NCBI GenBank assembly: GCA_002077065.1
Contig: NAJO01000040.1
Span: forward strand, 310,001 to 374,000
Direction of reading: 5' to 3'
Source of the DNA: Cryoendolithus antarcticus
Lineage: Eukaryota > Ascomycota > Dothideomycetes > Cladosporiales > Cladosporiaceae
Length of the DNA: 64,000 nucleotides
The translations under genes and the position numbers were made by a program. The notes beneath the pieces are model-generated. The model saw only the letters and a list, made by a program, of their open reading frames with translations. It was not told the DNA's origin and made no database searches. How positions within the stretch are numbered: the first letter of the stretch is position 1; each line of letters starts with the position of its first letter. This document shows positions 61,682 through 64,000 of the stretch, piece by piece.

Positions 61682-64000
61682 ATGTCGTTCTTTGGGAAGT
61701 TCAAGGGCGGTTCGGTCAGTAATCACGACAGCATTCGAACACGTCGCAAGCGGGACAAAGCTGACAGCATGTGGGCACTTAGACACAGAGTCCGGGCAAC
61801 CTCACATCGCCTATCAAGAAGGATCCCAATGCTCTACAACCTACGCCGCTTGAGAAGCATCTGGCTGAAGTGACGGGGCCGGTGCGACCAGACGGCAGCG
61901 ACAAGTTCTTTGGGTTTGAGAATGTAAGTTGACCTGCTGGAAATGTGGCATTGTATATGGCTAACGCAAAAATGTAGTATGGTTCCACATGGTAGGCAGC
62001 GTAGCTCTTCCAACGCCACTATCAGCAATACTGACTCGAAGACACAGCTACTGCAACTCCATTGTACAATGTCTATACTACTCGGCGCCCTTCCGAGAAA
62101 ATGTTCTTAAATTTCCTTCACAGCAATTCCTAGAGAGCATACGAGACGAGCTCCCGCAGAGCAATGGCGGGCCGATATCACCTCGAAATAAAAGCACGAC
62201 ACCATACCCCAATCTCGCCTCGCCAGCACGCAAAGTCGCTCCTCCAACATCACCAGGTCCTGCGCAGAAGCCAGAAGAGACGAAGGACTCACCCGAGTAC
62301 AAGAAGAAGCTGGCGTTGCAGGCGGGGCCAGTACTGGACATGGTGTACGACAACTCGAATCGCTACGGCATGGATGAGTCGCTTTTCACATCGTTGAAAG
62401 ATATTTTCGAGGCAATAATACAAAACAAGTCGAGATTAGGCGTTGTCAGTCCGCATAAGTTTCTGGAGATCCTACGGAGAGAGAACGAGATGTTCCGATC
62501 GGCTATGCACCAAGACGCACATGAGTTTCTGAATTTGCTACTGAACCAGGTAATTGATAATGTTGACTCGCTGTCGAACAAGCACCCTGCGCCGATGAAG
62601 TCGCCACCAAAAACGAATGGCGGTGCGCCAGAGCATAGTTTAGCAGCCGCGATGTCTTCGGCTGTGGCAGGAGCACACAAGAATGGACTGGACACACATT
62701 GGGTGCATGATCTGTTTGAGGGTCTGCTCACCTCGGAAACGAGGTGCTTGACTTGCGAAACCACATCACAGCGCGACGAGGCGTTCTTGGACTTGTCAGT
62801 CGATCTCAGTGCACATACATCAGTCACCTCGTGTCTGCGAAAGTTCTCCGAGGAGGAGATGTTGTGCGAGCGTAACAAGTTCCACTGCGACAACTGCGGA
62901 GGCTTGCAAGAAGCGGAGAAGCGTATGAAGATCAAGCGTTTGCCGCGAATATTGGCATTACACTTGAAGCGCTTCAAGTACACCGAGGATTTACAGCGAT
63001 TACAGAAGCTGTTTCATCGGGTTGTATACCCGTTTCACTTGCGACTATTCAATACCACAGACGACGCTGAAGATCCGGATCGATTATACGAGCTTTACGC
63101 TGTGGTAGTGCATATCGGAGGCGGTCCATATCATGGCCACTATGTCAGCATCATCAAGACCGAAGACCGCGGCTGGCTGCTATTCGATGACGAGCTTGTT
63201 GAACCAGTGGACAAGAACTATGTCCTCAATTTCTTCGGTGGTGAGCCTGTGCCAGGTGCGCAAGATGCCAAGCAGCTCGCATGCGCATATGTCCTCTTCT
63301 ACCAAGAAACCACCCTCGAAGCGGTGATGAAGGAGCAAGAAGCAGAGGGCCACTACACCGAGCCTCCCATCCGCACCTCCGAGGAACCAGTCCTATCGAC
63401 CCAATCCGCGAAGACGAACAGTAACAACCTTCACACCACGATGACTGTCATGACGCCACAGACAGAAGATCTAGACCACATGTCGCACCTCACGCACGCA
63501 GCTACGGCGCCTGTCCTCGCCATCCCAACGCCACAGCAATACAGCAACCCCTCACAACATCTGCCCACAACTCCAGCTCTCCAGCCGATCTTGCCGATAA
63601 AGTCAAAGAAAGAGCTCAAGGCCGAAGAGAAAGAACGCAAGGCGCAGATGAAGGCTGACGAGAAGATAGCGATTGCTAAACGCAAGGAGTCCGCTACTAA
63701 GCGCATGGAGATGTGGAAGAAGCAGGACGAGGAGCTGAAAGCCGCCATTGAGATGAGCAAGGCTAGTGCAGCTGAGGACGCCGCAAGACGTCCACCCGGT
63801 GAAGAAGGCGGTGAAGAGCTAAGTGAGAAGCTCGCGCCGCTTGGTAGTGGCGGTGTCCCGAGGGAGGGCGAGAAGGAGAAGTCTAGTGGTGGGTTAGCAA
63901 GGTTCGCCAGGCATGGGAGTATGAGTTTGAGGGGAAAGCCGAAGTTGTTTGGGAATAAGGAGAAGGATGTTGGAAGCCCGGGTGAAATTAGGGAAGGAAG
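61682..64000 (+). CDS. creB: Ubiquitin-specific protease, CreB/Usp46-like (3' partial)
   Basis: Four exons so far: 61682-61714, 61783-61923, 61978-61991 (14 nt) and 62048 to beyond the window end; introns 61715-61782 (GTCAGT...TAG), 61924-61977 (GTAAGT...TAG) and 61992-62047 (GTAGGC...CAG). The catalytic Cys box ([16 protein letters not shown], Cys about residue 63) is assembled over the exon 3-4 junction. Then come QDAHEF, zinc-finger Cys pairs CLTC and CDNC, the [14 protein letters not shown] block and the His box [10 protein letters not shown]. CreB is a deubiquitinase acting with the WD40 protein CreC in carbon catabolite repression in aspergilli. After the catalytic domain there is a low-complexity linker and a charged coiled coil ([20 protein letters not shown]) with a UIM-like [12 protein letters not shown]. 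The frame is open at the window end. Confidence 0.92.

Noticed and set aside
61682..61873. Straight reading of 63 codons from the deubiquitinase start
   Set aside because: It continues into the first intron and ends without any domain; splicing at GTCAGT (61715) joins directly to the conserved frame.

Overview
The window looks like nuclear DNA of a filamentous ascomycete, most likely a Dothideomycete-like mould (an inference from family content, not a computed placement). Genes are dense, on both strands, and either intronless or cut by short GT-AG introns of about 48-68 nt. The set includes CreB, LSD1 with an HMG box, TAF2, Sas4, Atg14, Uba3 and Snu114. There is one Pol III tRNA-Ile gene. 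I see no CRISPR array, phage, operon or recognisable transposon.

Layout. 1-9.2 kb: 3' end of the spliceosomal helicase brr2, an SMP-30 type lactonase, a GT32 glycosyltransferase, a membrane-anchored aspartic-protease-like protein that lacks its first catalytic Asp, and atg14. 9.6-22 kb: a disordered nuclear-type protein, thioredoxin reductase with an AUG-less presequence-like extension, two tandem F-box paralogues carrying frameshifts, a secreted metallophosphoesterase, a small spliced one-TM protein, a glycine-rich prion-like protein and a secreted propeller-like protein. 22-29.5 kb: a GPI-anchored Ser/Thr-rich protein with two C-terminal repeats, snu114 and erg10. 29.7-33.2 kb: remains of a second, unrelated tandem F-box pair. 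33.6-43.2 kb: uba3, tel2, taf2. 43.9-53.6 kb: a zinc-cluster-like gene cut by an in-frame TAG, tRNA-Ile(AAU), a Sel1-repeat Nif1/Dsf2-like protein, sas4 and a Gly/Ser-rich repeat protein. 53.9-56.2 kb: two tandem BTB genes. 57.4-64 kb: lsd1-like demethylase and the 5' part of a creB-like deubiquitinase, spliced through a 14-nt exon and running off the window.

How the genes relate. Most are unrelated housekeeping genes. Brr2 and Snu114, direct partners in the U5 snRNP, lie about 22 kb apart. Taf2, Sas4 and Lsd1 all act on chromatin or transcription. The accessory part consists of tandemly duplicated adaptor-type genes (two F-box pairs and one BTB pair), several with frameshifts, nonsense codons or a lost splice donor, which fits local birth-and-death evolution. 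I found no convincing new multi-gene system. The most rewarding points are the AUG-less extension of thioredoxin reductase, the single stop codons inside otherwise open genes, the BTB intron beginning with AT, and the split catalytic codon of the deubiquitinase. Exon boundaries were worked out by eye from splice consensus, phase and paralogue comparison. Sequencing or assembly error cannot be excluded for single-base lesions.
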